Notes under the pieces: generated by a model
Seen by the model: only the letters and a program-made list of their open reading frames with translations
What the model was told of the DNA's origin: nothing
Databases searched by the model: none
NCBI GenBank assembly: GCA_021785115.1
Contig: JAJYGO010000197.1
Location: 1-8,137 of the forward strand
Direction: 5' to 3'
Source: Chloroflexota bacterium
Lineage (GTDB): Bacteria; Chloroflexota; Limnocylindria; Limnocylindrales; CSP1-4
Length of the DNA: 8,137 nt
Position numbers and translations under genes: made by a program
Part shown: positions 1 to 7,385 of the stretch, piece by piece
Position numbering within the stretch: position 1 is the first letter of the stretch
Layout of the letters: each line of letters opens with the position of its first letter

Positions 1-1
1 G

Positions 2-1801
2 GCCGCGTGGCTGGCGGCAGCCGTCGTCGCCTCGCCGGTGCTCCTCCTCGCGCGGAGCGAGATCCGCGCCGCTGTCCGCCGGGATGGCGCGTGGCTGGCG
101 GGCCTCGCCCCCCGCAGTGCAGCCGCATCGGGGCGCGCGCTGATGGCATTGGTCGGCCTGGCGGCGGCGGCCGCCCTGCTGTGGTTGATCGTGACCCGGG
201 TCATGATCGAAGGTCCCGACGGCATCTCGACCGGGTACATCAACAACCTCGGCGATCTGCCGTTCCACCTCCAGGCAGCGGCCAGCTTCGGCTGGGCAGC
301 CAACCTGCCGCCTCGCGACCCGACATACGCCGGCGCGGCGTTCACCTACCCGTTCCTCGCCGACTACCTGTCCGGGATGCTGCTGGCCCTGGGCGCGACG
401 CTGCGCGAGGCCATCCTCCTGCCGAGCCTCGTCCTCGGCGCGGCGCTGGTCGGCGTCCTCTGCCGCTTCGCCGCCACCCTCGTCCGCGATCGGCTCGCCG
501 TGATGCTTACGCCACTGCTCGTCCTGCTCGGCGGCGGGCTCGGTTGGGTCGTGCTGCTGCAGGATGCCCGGACGGCACCCGGCGGCCTCCTCGGCACGCT
601 GCTCGCCCCGCCCCACGACTACACCATTGTCGGGAACACCGTCTGGCGGTGGGGCAACGCCATCACGACCCTCCTCGTGCCCCAGCGGAGCCTCCTGCTC
701 GGCCTCCCCCTGACCGTCGTGGCGCTCACGCTTCTGTGGCTCGCCCTCGCGCCCACGCCGACACCGGCCGCCCGACGGCTCCGCACGATCCGCCTCCTCG
801 CCGCGGGCCTGGCGACGGGAGCGCTCGTCCTGGGCCACACTCATTCGTTCATCGTCCTGCTCGGGACGGCTGGCATGCTCGGGCTCCTGTTCGCAGAGTG
901 GCGCGACGGCCGGTGGCGTGGCTGGGTCGTCTACCTCGCGGCCGCTGCCGTGCTGGCCCTGCCGTCGGCGCTCCTGCTCGTCTCGGACTCGTCGGCGAGC
1001 GCGGGGACGCTCTTCGGGATCGCGATCGGCTGGGACCGGGGCGACACCGACCCGTTCACGTTCTGGCTGCTGAACACCGGCCTGTTCGTGCCCCTCCTGA
1101 TCCTCGCGATCCTTGCCGGGCGCGTTCCCTGGGGCTCTGGGCAGCCCCTCGTCAGCGGGCGCCTGCTGCGCTTCTGGCTGCCGTCCCTCGCCTGGTTCCT
1201 CGTCCCCAACGTCGTCAAGCTCGCGCCTTGGATCTGGGACAACATCAAGGTCCTGTTCTACTGGTGGGTGATCTCCGCCCCGCTGGTCGCCGCTTCGCTG
1301 GCCGCGCTGTGGAGAGGGCGCTGGACGGGTTCCGTGGCGGCGGTTGGTCGGCTGGCCGCGGGCGGAGCGCTGGTTGTGCTCCTGCTTGCCGGCAGCCTGG
1401 ACGTCGGCAGGGTGGTGAGCGGCCAGACGGCCTACGGGCAGTTCGACGCGGACGCCGTGGCATTCGCGGACAAGGTCCGCCAGAGTGTGCCGGGCGACGC
1501 CGTGGTGCTTGCCGCGCCCACCTGGAATGCCCCAGTGTTCCTGACCGGTCGAGCGACCCTGCTCGGTTACCCCGGCTGGATCTGGGCCCACGGGATCGCC
1601 TATGCGGACCGGGAGCAGGACATCAAGGCGATCTACAACGGTGATCCTGACGCGCTGGCCCTGCTCAAGGCTAGGGGTATCGCATACGTCGAGGTCACGC
1701 CGCTCGAGCGGAGCGCGCTGTCGGTCAACGACGCGTTCTTCGCCCGCTTCCCGCTCGTTGCCGCGGTGGGCGGCTACCAGCTCTATCGGGTGTCGCAGTG
1801 A
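2..1801 (+). CDS. Polytopic membrane protein, GT-C glycosyltransferase type (5' truncated by window)
   Basis: The frame is open from base 2 to the TGA at 1799-1801, giving 599 residues. The first codons already read as hydrophobic membrane sequence, so the true start lies upstream; the GTG at 38 is unlikely to be the start. The protein has many hydrophobic segments. Landmarks are GDLPFH (251-268) in a non-membrane loop, GGGLGW (532-549), GHTHS (833-847), FLVPN (1196-1210) and WDNIK followed by aromatic residues (1235 onward). The C-terminal soluble part holds GYPGWIWAHG and DREQDIKAIY (about 1565-1635), then a short segment ending in PLERS. An acidic residue in an early loop, many membrane spans and a soluble C-terminal domain are typical of GT-C enzymes that use lipid-linked sugars. 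I infer such a role; donor and acceptor are unknown. It shares motif order with the minus-strand gene at 3610-5784 and is probably co-translated with the Agl23-like gene through a 4-base overlap. Confidence 0.8.
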   Translation, partial: AAWLAAAVVASPVLLLARSEIRAAVRRDGAWLAGLAPRSAAASGRALMALVGLAAAAALLWLIVTRVMIEGPDGISTGYINNLGDLPFHLQAAASFGWAANLPPRDPTYAGAAFTYPFLADYLSGMLLALGATLREAILLPSLVLGAALVGVLCRFAATLVRDRLAVMLTPLLVLLGGGLGWVVLLQDARTAPGGLLGTLLAPPHDYTIVGNTVWRWGNAITTLLVPQRSLLLGLPLTVVALTLLWLALAPTPTPAARRLRTIRLLAAGLATGALVLGHTHSFIVLLGTAGMLGLLFAEWRDGRWRGWVVYLAAAAVLALPSALLLVSDSSASAGTLFGIAIGWDRGDTDPFTFWLLNTGLFVPLLILAILAGRVPWGSGQPLVSGRLLRFWLPSLAWFLVPNVVKLAPWIWDNIKVLFYWWVISAPLVAASLAALWRGRWTGSVAAVGRLAAGGALVVLLLAGSLDVGRVVSGQTAYGQFDADAVAFADKVRQSVPGDAVVLAAPTWNAPVFLTGRATLLGYPGWIWAHGIAYADREQDIKAIYNGDPDALALLKARGIAYVEVTPLERSALSVNDAFFARFPLVAAVGGYQLYRVSQ

Positions 1802-3537
1802 GCCCGCGAGACCGCCGGCGCAACACCCGCCGACCGAAGCCATCGGCTCCGGCGGCAGGCGAGGCCGCGTCCGGATCCTCGCCGTCAGCATCCCCGACCG
1901 CGCCCGTGCCCCCTGACGCCCCGCCGCCGGGCCACGAGGCCTCCGAGATCCGGATCGCCGACCCTGCCGCCCGGTCGTGGCGCGCCTGGGGTCCGTGGGC
2001 CGCGGCCGTGATCGCGCTCGTGGCCGTGGCGGCCGCACTGCGGCTGTGGGACCTGCCGCTGGCGCCGTTCCACAACGACGAGGGCGTCAACGGCTGGTTC
2101 ACGTACCAGCTCCTCCAGACCGGCACCTGGCACTACGACCCGGCCAACTACCACGGGCCGACGCTGTTCTACGCCGAGGCCCTCTCGGGGCTGCTCGTCG
2201 GCCTCAGTGACGTCTCGATGCGCCTCGTCCCGGCCGTCTTCGGACTGGCGACGCTGGGCCTGGCCCTGCTCGCCTCGCGCTGGATCGGCCGAGCCGGGGC
2301 GCTGGCGGCCGCGGCCCTGCTCGCCGTCTCGCCGGGGATGGTGTTCTTCTCGCGGTACGCCATCCACGAGATGCTGCTGGTCTGCTTCACCCTCGCCTTC
2401 GTTCTCGAGGCAGCTCGCTGGTGGGAGACGGGTCGGGCACGCCATCTGCTGGGCGCCGCGGCCGCGCTGGCCCTCATGTTCACGACCAAGGAGACGGCGA
2501 TCATCACGGCGATCGTCCTCCTGCTGGCCGTGGCCTGCGTCGTGGCCTACGAGCGGTACGCCCCGCTGATCCTGGGGCGGCGGCGGCTGCGACTCGCCCC
2601 GCGCCCCGGCGCCGTCGGCAGCCCGAGGCCCGCGGGCGGGCGGTCGCGGGCGGGTCGGTCGAGCGTCGTTGCCGGCCCGATGCAGCGCTTCGGAGGCCGG
2701 GATCGGCTGCTGATCAGCCTGGCTGGCGCCGCCGTCGTCTTCCTCGCCCTCTGGGTCACCCTGTTCTCGTCGCTGTTCACCAACCCCGGTGGCGTGGCCG
2801 ACTCGCTCCGGAGCCTCACCATCTGGACCCAGACCTCCGGGGCGACCCAAGTCTCCGGGCCACTGACCTACGTCGGCTGGATGGCGCAGGAAGAGCTGCC
2901 GATCCTGTTGATCGGGTTGGCCGCCTCGGCCTGGGTCGCCTGGGAGGGGCGGAGCCGGTTCGCGGTCTTCGCGGCGGCCTGGGCGACGGGGCTGCTCCTC
3001 GCGTACTCACTGATCGGCTACAAGACGCCCTGGCTCATCCTCAACTGGCTGGTCCCGTACGCGCTGGTGGCGGGATACGCCATCGGCCGGGCCTGGACGG
3101 CGCGGCGACGCGCGCTGCGGCTCGGGGTCGCGATCGTCCTCGCCGCCGCGCTCTCCCTGTCGGCGGTCAAGGCGGTCCAGCTCGCGTTCCAGGACTACGA
3201 CGTCCAGGGGAACGCCTACGTCTACGTCCAGACGCAGCGAGACATCCTGGACCTCGTCGGGTGGCTGCACTCCGAGGACGAGCGCCGCGGGACGGGCGGC
3301 CAGCTCGGCGTCGTGGTCATGTCGCCCGACTACTGGCCGCTGCCGTGGTACCTGCGCGGCGATCGGAAGGCGGGCTTCTACGGCCAGGTCGTCGATGTCG
3401 CCGCGCCCGTCCAGATCGTGAGGGAGGACCAGCTCGCCTCGCTCCCGTCGGGGTTCTCGACCCGCTATCGCGAGCAGGCCAGGTACACCCTGCGGGGCGG
3501 CGTCGTGCTGGTCGCGTTCGTGGCGGTCGAGTCGTAG
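1798..3537 (+). CDS. Agl23-like membrane protein (TIGR03663-type, GT-C/PMT-like)
   Basis: This is a 579-residue protein starting at a GTG that overlaps the upstream TGA as GTGA, a translational-coupling arrangement. Residues 1-62 are a Pro/Ala/Ser/Arg-rich, probably disordered cytoplasmic tail. A first membrane span covers about 66-82. It is followed by HNDEGVN (92-98; D94 and E95 are candidate catalytic acids), YHGPTLFY (118-125), SRYAIHEM (185-192), TTKETA (229-234), YKTPWLILNW (408-417) and a C-terminal MSPDYWPLPWYLRGDR (508-523). This order matches my recollection of the TIGR03663 family, named flippase activity-associated protein Agl23 after archaeal N-glycosylation loci. By membership it should act in the membrane on lipid-linked sugars; the exact reaction is not established. 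An Arg/Gly/Pro-rich loop (about 260-303) interrupts the membrane domain. The neighbouring GT-C-type genes support a glycan role. The alternative is a generic PMT-type mannosyltransferase. Confidence 0.82.
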   Translation: MSPRDRRRNTRRPKPSAPAAGEAASGSSPSASPTAPVPPDAPPPGHEASEIRIADPAARSWRAWGPWAAAVIALVAVAAALRLWDLPLAPFHNDEGVNGWFTYQLLQTGTWHYDPANYHGPTLFYAEALSGLLVGLSDVSMRLVPAVFGLATLGLALLASRWIGRAGALAAAALLAVSPGMVFFSRYAIHEMLLVCFTLAFVLEAARWWETGRARHLLGAAAALALMFTTKETAIITAIVLLLAVACVVAYERYAPLILGRRRLRLAPRPGAVGSPRPAGGRSRAGRSSVVAGPMQRFGGRDRLLISLAGAAVVFLALWVTLFSSLFTNPGGVADSLRSLTIWTQTSGATQVSGPLTYVGWMAQEELPILLIGLAASAWVAWEGRSRFAVFAAAWATGLLLAYSLIGYKTPWLILNWLVPYALVAGYAIGRAWTARRRALRLGVAIVLAAALSLSAVKAVQLAFQDYDVQGNAYVYVQTQRDILDLVGWLHSEDERRGTGGQLGVVVMSPDYWPLPWYLRGDRKAGFYGQVVDVAAPVQIVREDQLASLPSGFSTRYREQARYTLRGGVVLVAFVAVES

Positions 3538-3555
3538 CCGATCAACGCCGTATCC

Positions 3556-3570
3556 CCGGACAGGCTCCGG
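3556..3570. terminator. Small hairpin in the convergent 72-base gap (possible bidirectional terminator)
   Basis: CCGGA and TCCGG form a perfect 5-bp stem around a 5-base loop, between the stop of the Agl23-like gene (3537) and the stop of the minus-strand gene (3610). There is no T-tract on either side and the stem is short. A terminator role is suggested only by its position between two converging genes. Confidence 0.25.
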
Positions 3571-3609
3571 CGCGGGACCGGCTCGCCGATGGCCTTGCCT
3601 CGGTGGCGG

Positions 3610-5784
3610 TCAGCCGCGCAGGCGCCAGATCGTGACGCCGTCCACGTCGTAGACGGTCTCGAACAGCGTGCTCGTCGAGAGGTTCGTCGGCGTGCTGCTG
3701 CCGCAGTCCACCAGGCCGCCGCTCGAGAGCACGTAGGTCGCCCCGTACTCGTGCATCGCCGCGGCCGCGGCGCTCGGGCTGCCGCACCGCACCGCCTTCA
3801 CGGCTGCCTCTCGCGGCGCCGGATCGTAGCCCAGGTTGGCCACGTAGGGCCCGAAGGAGGTGATGCGCAGCCGACCCGCGAGGTCGACCGGGCTGTTGAT
3901 GTACGCATCCGTCACGAACACTGCCCGCTGCGGTGTGTTCTGGGCGATCCACGCGGCCGCCTGTCGTTGCGCCGTGGTCAGCACGAACTGAGGGCCCGCG
4001 ATGAACCACACAGCGATCAGCGCGGGCGACAGCGCCGACACCGCGAGCACCGGCCAGAGCACGATCCGCCGCCACGTCCGGAGCCATGAGGCGGCGGCGA
4101 TCGCGACGGCGACCCACATCATCTGGAAGTACTTGTTCATGTCGAACTCGACGGAGCTGGCCACCACCAGGTTCGGGACCAAGAACAGGGCGGCGATCCA
4201 GGCGCTCAGGAACAGGCGCTCGCGGACCCGCCGCGCGAGCGCGACCAGAGCCAGCACGAATGGGATGCCCAGGTTGGTCAGGTAGAAGAAGACGGGTGCT
4301 GCCGGGCCATCCGTGAACCGGGCTTCGCTCCATCCCAGCACCAGCCGGAACGCCCCGCTTCCCCGCTGGAGGAGGATCGGGCCGACGATGAACGGCAGCG
4401 CGACGACGACCGGCGCCAGGAACAGCACGGCGTCCCGGAGCCACGTGGGCTGCGTCCAGGCGCGCCGTGCAAGGAACAGCAGGGCGACCAGGAGGTACGT
4501 CGCGGGGAAGGCGTAGAAGTGGAACGGGGCCAGCAGCGCGGCAACGAGCCCGGCGAGCAGCATCCCCGACGCGAACCTGCCCAGCGACACGTACGCGAGC
4601 AGTGCGGCCGTCACGAGTCCGGGCAGGCCGAACGTGGTGGCGCGGTGGGTGAGGAGCCCGGTTCCGAACACCGAGGCGATGCGGAAGAAGGGCCAGTTCC
4701 CTGCCCATGTGTTGTCGTACGGCTGGGTGGCCAGCAGCGTCTGCAGGTTGCCACCGTTCGCGAGGTCCATCGGCAGCCGGATCCAGCCCATTCCGCCCGT
4801 GAACAGCACGATGACCGTCGCGATCCACGCGGCGCGCGAGTCGCGGATGATCTGCCACGCGAGCTTCCAGGTCACGAGCGCGAGCGCGCCGGCCATTACC
4901 GCACTGGAGACGACGTAGACGGTGATCAGGTCAACGCCGGTGACGAGGGATGCCACCGCGCCCGCCATGTCGGCGAACCAGTGGTAGGCGAGCGGGACCC
5001 CCGAGAAGTAGGGAACCTGGGGCGGGAAGTTGCCGGCCATCAGGCTGCTCCCGATGGACACGTGCACCAGGAAGTCGCTCCAGTTCCAGCCGCCGGACGA
5101 CCAGCCGCCTGGGACTTGGCGCCATGCGCTCAGGCCGAGCACGACCAGGACCGAGACCGTGGCGCCCGCGCCCACCACGTACGCCCCCGGCGTCGACGTG
5201 ATCGCGGCGCGGATCGACGGCCAGCTGGCTCTGGGCGGCGGCGCCAGATGCGGGAGATCCAGGTTCGCCAGCGCGATGCTCACGAGGACCAGCACGGCCA
5301 CGGCCAGCATCGCCACGTCGCGGGTGAACCCGCCCAGCAACAGGGCGAGGCCGTTGGCGAGGTGTGCGGCCGCGTACACGCTGACGACGATGGCGACGCC
5401 AAGCCGGCCGGGAGCGGACAGGGGAGGCGCGCACCGTGCCGCGAGGTACCAGCCTGGGACGATCGCGAGGAACGGGAGGGCCAGCAGGATCGCGAGTGGC
5501 GGAGCCGCCCAGGAGGCTCCGACCGCGACCGCGCCAGCGACGGCCAGTGGCCCCAGGCGCGCAGCGCCGTCCCGGCCCGCACCCCGCGGACCGTTGCTGC
5601 GCACCAGCCGCTCGCGAAGGCGGCCGATGAGCCGGGCGCCCTCCGTCATGCCGAGGTAACGGCGAACGGGCGCCAGCAGCGGCTCGCCCGCCGACTGCGC
5701 GCCGCGCGGAACGGTATGCGGGGCGGCTCGTCGGACTGGTCCTTCGCCCGGCGGTGTGCGTCGGGGCTCCGAGGCGCGGGTCAC
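3610..5784 (-). CDS. Polytopic membrane protein, GT-C glycosyltransferase type, distant paralog of the gene at 2-1801
   Basis: The product is 724 residues, reading from a GTG at 5784-5782 to the TGA at 3612-3610. I chose this start because AGGAGG lies just upstream; the internal ATG at 5649 has no such site and would give 679 residues. Residues 1-78 are Arg/Pro-rich and probably cytoplasmic. Many membrane spans follow from about residue 79. Motifs in order are WSDFLVH (235-241), GGMGW (330-334), THRATTFGLPG (379-389), FLVPN (535-539) and DMNKYFQMMW (548-557). A soluble C-terminal region (about 605-724) contains INSPVDLAGR and FGPYVANLGYDPAPREAAVKA. The DxxxH or DxxxH-like acidic loop, GGxGW, FLVPN and D/N/K/F motifs occur in the same order in the gene at 2-1801, which indicates common descent. 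A membrane glycosyltransferase using lipid-linked sugars is inferred; the substrate is unknown. The gene converges on the Agl23-like gene and diverges from dinB. Confidence 0.8.
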   Translation of the reverse strand: MTRASEPRRTPPGEGPVRRAAPHTVPRGAQSAGEPLLAPVRRYLGMTEGARLIGRLRERLVRSNGPRGAGRDGAARLGPLAVAGAVAVGASWAAPPLAILLALPFLAIVPGWYLAARCAPPLSAPGRLGVAIVVSVYAAAHLANGLALLLGGFTRDVAMLAVAVLVLVSIALANLDLPHLAPPPRASWPSIRAAITSTPGAYVVGAGATVSVLVVLGLSAWRQVPGGWSSGGWNWSDFLVHVSIGSSLMAGNFPPQVPYFSGVPLAYHWFADMAGAVASLVTGVDLITVYVVSSAVMAGALALVTWKLAWQIIRDSRAAWIATVIVLFTGGMGWIRLPMDLANGGNLQTLLATQPYDNTWAGNWPFFRIASVFGTGLLTHRATTFGLPGLVTAALLAYVSLGRFASGMLLAGLVAALLAPFHFYAFPATYLLVALLFLARRAWTQPTWLRDAVLFLAPVVVALPFIVGPILLQRGSGAFRLVLGWSEARFTDGPAAPVFFYLTNLGIPFVLALVALARRVRERLFLSAWIAALFLVPNLVVASSVEFDMNKYFQMMWVAVAIAAASWLRTWRRIVLWPVLAVSALSPALIAVWFIAGPQFVLTTAQRQAAAWIAQNTPQRAVFVTDAYINSPVDLAGRLRITSFGPYVANLGYDPAPREAAVKAVRCGSPSAAAAAMHEYGATYVLSSGGLVDCGSSTPTNLSTSTLFETVYDVDGVTIWRLRG

Positions 5785-5979
5785 GGTCCCTCCTGAGTTC
5801 TGGCGCGACAGCGTACGGGTTGGCCCGAGCCTGGCGACATCGACCAATGGTCCCGCCGCGACTCCGATGCCGCTGCGTCGTTGGACACGCCTGCGGCAGG
5901 CTCGGGCTCGACCGGCCCGCGGCGGGCGTCGGCGTGCGCGTGACGCGCAGGTGTCACAGCAGGGCGGAGAATCGCGGGC
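5785..5979. other. Divergent intergenic region with three inverted repeats
   Basis: This 195-base spacer lies between the divergent starts of the membrane-protein gene and dinB and must hold both promoters. I saw no convincing -35/-10 pair on either strand and no CGAAC-N4-GTTCG box. Three inverted repeats stand out: GACCA-A-TGGTC at 5842-5852, GCCTGC-G-GCAGGC at 5889-5901, and GTGAC-N8-GTCAC at 5940-5957. The last is 22 bases upstream of the dinB start and could be an operator. In DNA this GC-rich, short palindromes also arise by chance. A GGAG at 5966-5969, ten bases before the GTG at 5980, is the likely dinB ribosome-binding site. Confidence 0.35.
5788..5794 (-). promoter_or_regulatory. Shine-Dalgarno site fixing the GTG start of the minus-strand membrane protein
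   Basis: Read on the minus strand the sequence is AGGAGGG, then ACC, then the GTG at 5784. It is close to a perfect anti-16S complement. The spacing is at the short end (4 bases after AGGAGG). It favours a start 45 codons upstream of the only nearby in-frame ATG (5649), which has no purine-rich site before it. Confidence 0.65.
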
Positions 5980-7278
5980 GTGACCGCCCGCACGATCCTG
6001 CACGTTGACCTGGACGCGTTCTTCGCGGCCGTGGAGCAGCGCGACCGCCCGGAGCTGCGCGGCAAGCCGGTCATCGTCGGCGGCGGGGGACCGTACGACC
6101 GGGGCGTCGTCAGCACCGCGAGCTACGAGGCGCGCAAGTTCGGCGTGCACTCCGCGATGCCGCTGCGGACCGCGGGGCGCCTGTGCCCGCAGGGGGTCTT
6201 CCTGCCCGTGGACGGGCGCAAGTACCAGGCGGAGAGCCGCCGGGTGATGGCGATCCTGCGGCGGTTCACCCCGCAGGTGCAGCCGGTGTCGATCGACGAG
6301 GCGTTCCTGGACGTGACCGCGTCGCGCGCGCTGTTCGGCGACGGCGAGGCCATCGCCCGGGCGATCAAGGCGGCCGTGCACGACGAGGTGGGGCTCACGA
6401 TCTCGGTGGGCGTGGCCGCGACCAAGCTCGTCGCGAAGGTGGCCTCGGACCTGCGCAAGCCCGACGGCCTGGTGGTGGTGCCCCCGGGCGAGGAGGCCGC
6501 GTTCCTGGCGCCGCTGCCGATCTCGCGCCTGTGGGGCGTAGGCGAGAAGACGGCGGCGGCGCTGGCGGAGTTCGGCGTCCAGACGATCGGCGACCTGGCC
6601 GCCCTGCCCCCCGACGCGCTCGAGCGGCGGCTCGGCAAGCACGGCGCGACGCTCGTCGCGCGGGCCCACGGCATCGACCCCGACCCGGTGGCGGGGGGCG
6701 AGCCGGCCAAGTCGATCGGGCACGAGCACACCTTCGACCGCGACACGTCGGATCGCGAGGTGATCGAGCGGACGCTGCTGGGCATGGCCGACGGCGTGGC
6801 CGGCCGGCTGCGCGCGTCGGGGATCCGCGCGGTGACCATCACGCTCAAGCTGCGCGACGCCTCGTTCCGGACGATCACCCGCCAGACCAGCCTCGACACG
6901 CCCGCCGACCTGACCGAGCCGATCTTCGAGGCCGCGGTGACCCTCCTGCGGCGGGAGCTGCACGGGCAGCGGATCCGGCTGGTCGGCGTCACCGCCTCGA
7001 ACTTCCGCGACCGCGAGCAGCTGGCGATGTTCGAGGCGGCCGAGGACCCCCGCCGGCACGCGGCCGCGGAGGCGCTCGACCGGATCCGGTCGAAGTACGG
7101 CAGCCGGTCGGTGACCCGCGCGCGCCTGGTCCGCTCCCACGTGCCCGAGCCGTTCGAGCGCGACCCGATGAAGCCGGTGCGCGTCGAGGACGGCGATCCA
7201 GACTCGCGGCGGCGCGCCGCGGGCCGTGACACCGAACCTGTCACCGACCTCGACGAGGATGCGCTCGACGACGCTTGA
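5980..7278 (+). CDS. dinB: DNA polymerase IV (Y-family translesion polymerase)
   Basis: The gene is complete: 432 residues from GTG at 5980 to TGA at 7276-7278. It copies past damaged template bases with low fidelity and no proofreading. The palm begins with HVDLDAFFAAVEQ (8-20), where D10 is the first metal ligand and F15 sits at the steric-gate position. YEARKFGVHSAMP (49-61) is the usual finger/palm motif. SIDEAFLD (104-111) carries the catalytic D106 and E107. A helix-hairpin-helix thumb (LWGVGEKTAAALAEFGV, 184-200) is followed by the little-finger domain to about residue 342. QLAMF at 347-351 fits the beta-clamp-binding consensus, so recruitment to the sliding clamp is expected. An extra 81 residues follow it, containing a basic RIRSKYGSRSVTRARLV stretch and an acidic end. 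All expected catalytic residues are present, so the enzyme should be active. I see no SOS box upstream of it. Confidence 0.96.
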   Translation: MTARTILHVDLDAFFAAVEQRDRPELRGKPVIVGGGGPYDRGVVSTASYEARKFGVHSAMPLRTAGRLCPQGVFLPVDGRKYQAESRRVMAILRRFTPQVQPVSIDEAFLDVTASRALFGDGEAIARAIKAAVHDEVGLTISVGVAATKLVAKVASDLRKPDGLVVVPPGEEAAFLAPLPISRLWGVGEKTAAALAEFGVQTIGDLAALPPDALERRLGKHGATLVARAHGIDPDPVAGGEPAKSIGHEHTFDRDTSDREVIERTLLGMADGVAGRLRASGIRAVTITLKLRDASFRTITRQTSLDTPADLTEPIFEAAVTLLRRELHGQRIRLVGVTASNFRDREQLAMFEAAEDPRRHAAAEALDRIRSKYGSRSVTRARLVRSHVPEPFERDPMKPVRVEDGDPDSRRRAAGRDTEPVTDLDEDALDDA

Positions 7279-7304
7279 CATCGAACACCTGTTCGGTCTA
7301 GTGT
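7275..7304 (+). promoter_or_regulatory. Predicted sigma-70-type promoter for the 89-aa gene, overlapping the dinB stop
   Basis: A perfect TTGACA (-35) lies at 7275-7280 and shares bases with the dinB TGA. The -10 is either TCTAGT at 7297-7302 (16-base spacer, 4 of 6 matches) or TAGTGT at 7299-7304 (18-base spacer, keeping the most conserved T, A and final T). Transcription would start near 7309-7311, leaving a leader of about 75 bases. The spacer between the two hexamers is almost filled by the first SOS box, a geometry in which a bound repressor blocks RNA polymerase. Confidence 0.65.
7282..7295. promoter_or_regulatory. SOS box 1 (LexA operator, Gram-positive type)
   Basis: CGAACACCTGTTCG matches the CGAAC-N4-GTTCG operator known for LexA in Gram-positive bacteria and mycobacteria. 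The arms are 6 bp (CGAACA and TGTTCG) around a central CC. It lies between the -35 and -10 hexamers of the promoter ahead of the 89-aa gene, so LexA binding should repress that promoter until DNA damage triggers LexA self-cleavage. Confidence 0.8.
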
Positions 7305-7314
7305 TTGGTCAAAC
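7303..7314. repeat. Inverted repeat between the two SOS boxes
   Basis: GTTTG and CAAAC form a perfect 5-bp inverted repeat around a central GT. It sits at the predicted transcription start and shares its last base with SOS box 2. It could be a further operator half-site arrangement, or it may be chance. Confidence 0.35.
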
Positions 7315-7327
7315 GAACATCCGTTCG
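7314..7327. promoter_or_regulatory. SOS box 2 (LexA operator, Gram-positive type)
   Basis: CGAACATCCGTTCG is a second perfect CGAAC-N4-GTTCG match with 5-bp arms. Its centre is 32 bp from that of SOS box 1, close to three helical turns, so two LexA dimers would sit on the same face of the DNA. It lies just past the predicted transcription start. Confidence 0.75.
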
Positions 7328-7385
7328 CATCCGGAAGTGCCCCCGGGTGACGACGATCCCGCCGCAGGTCCAAGGAGACAGCACG

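Noticed and set aside
7..1644. 545-codon plus-strand open frame overlapping the first membrane protein
   Set aside because: Arg/Pro/Gly-rich frame-shifted shadow; the overlapping frame has clear membrane segments and motifs.
1885..3635. Open frames at 1885-2850 (minus) and 2421-3635 (plus) over the Agl23-like gene
   Set aside because: Composition is typical of out-of-frame GC-rich sequence, and the Agl23-like frame is well supported by motifs.
3542..5796. Long open frames at 3542-4858 (minus) and 4519-5796 (plus) over the second membrane protein
   Set aside because: Both are Arg/Gly/His-rich shadows without family motifs; the real gene at 3610-5784 explains the region.
5785..7281. Upstream continuation of the minus-strand membrane-protein frame across dinB (would make a protein of over 1200 aa)
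   Set aside because: It lies antisense to a well-supported dinB, reads as low-complexity Arg/Gly/His-rich sequence, and a Shine-Dalgarno-preceded GTG at 5784 gives a sensible start. Long open frames opposite genes are expected at this GC content.
6123..7373. 416-codon minus-strand open frame over dinB and the SOS promoter
   Set aside because: Ser/Arg-rich shadow of dinB with no recognisable domain; it also runs through the SOS boxes.
7305..7385. TTG start at 7305 giving a 116-aa form of the SOS-regulated small protein
   Set aside because: It would start inside the operator/transcription-start region with no ribosome-binding site, whereas the ATG at 7386 has AAGGAG at good spacing.
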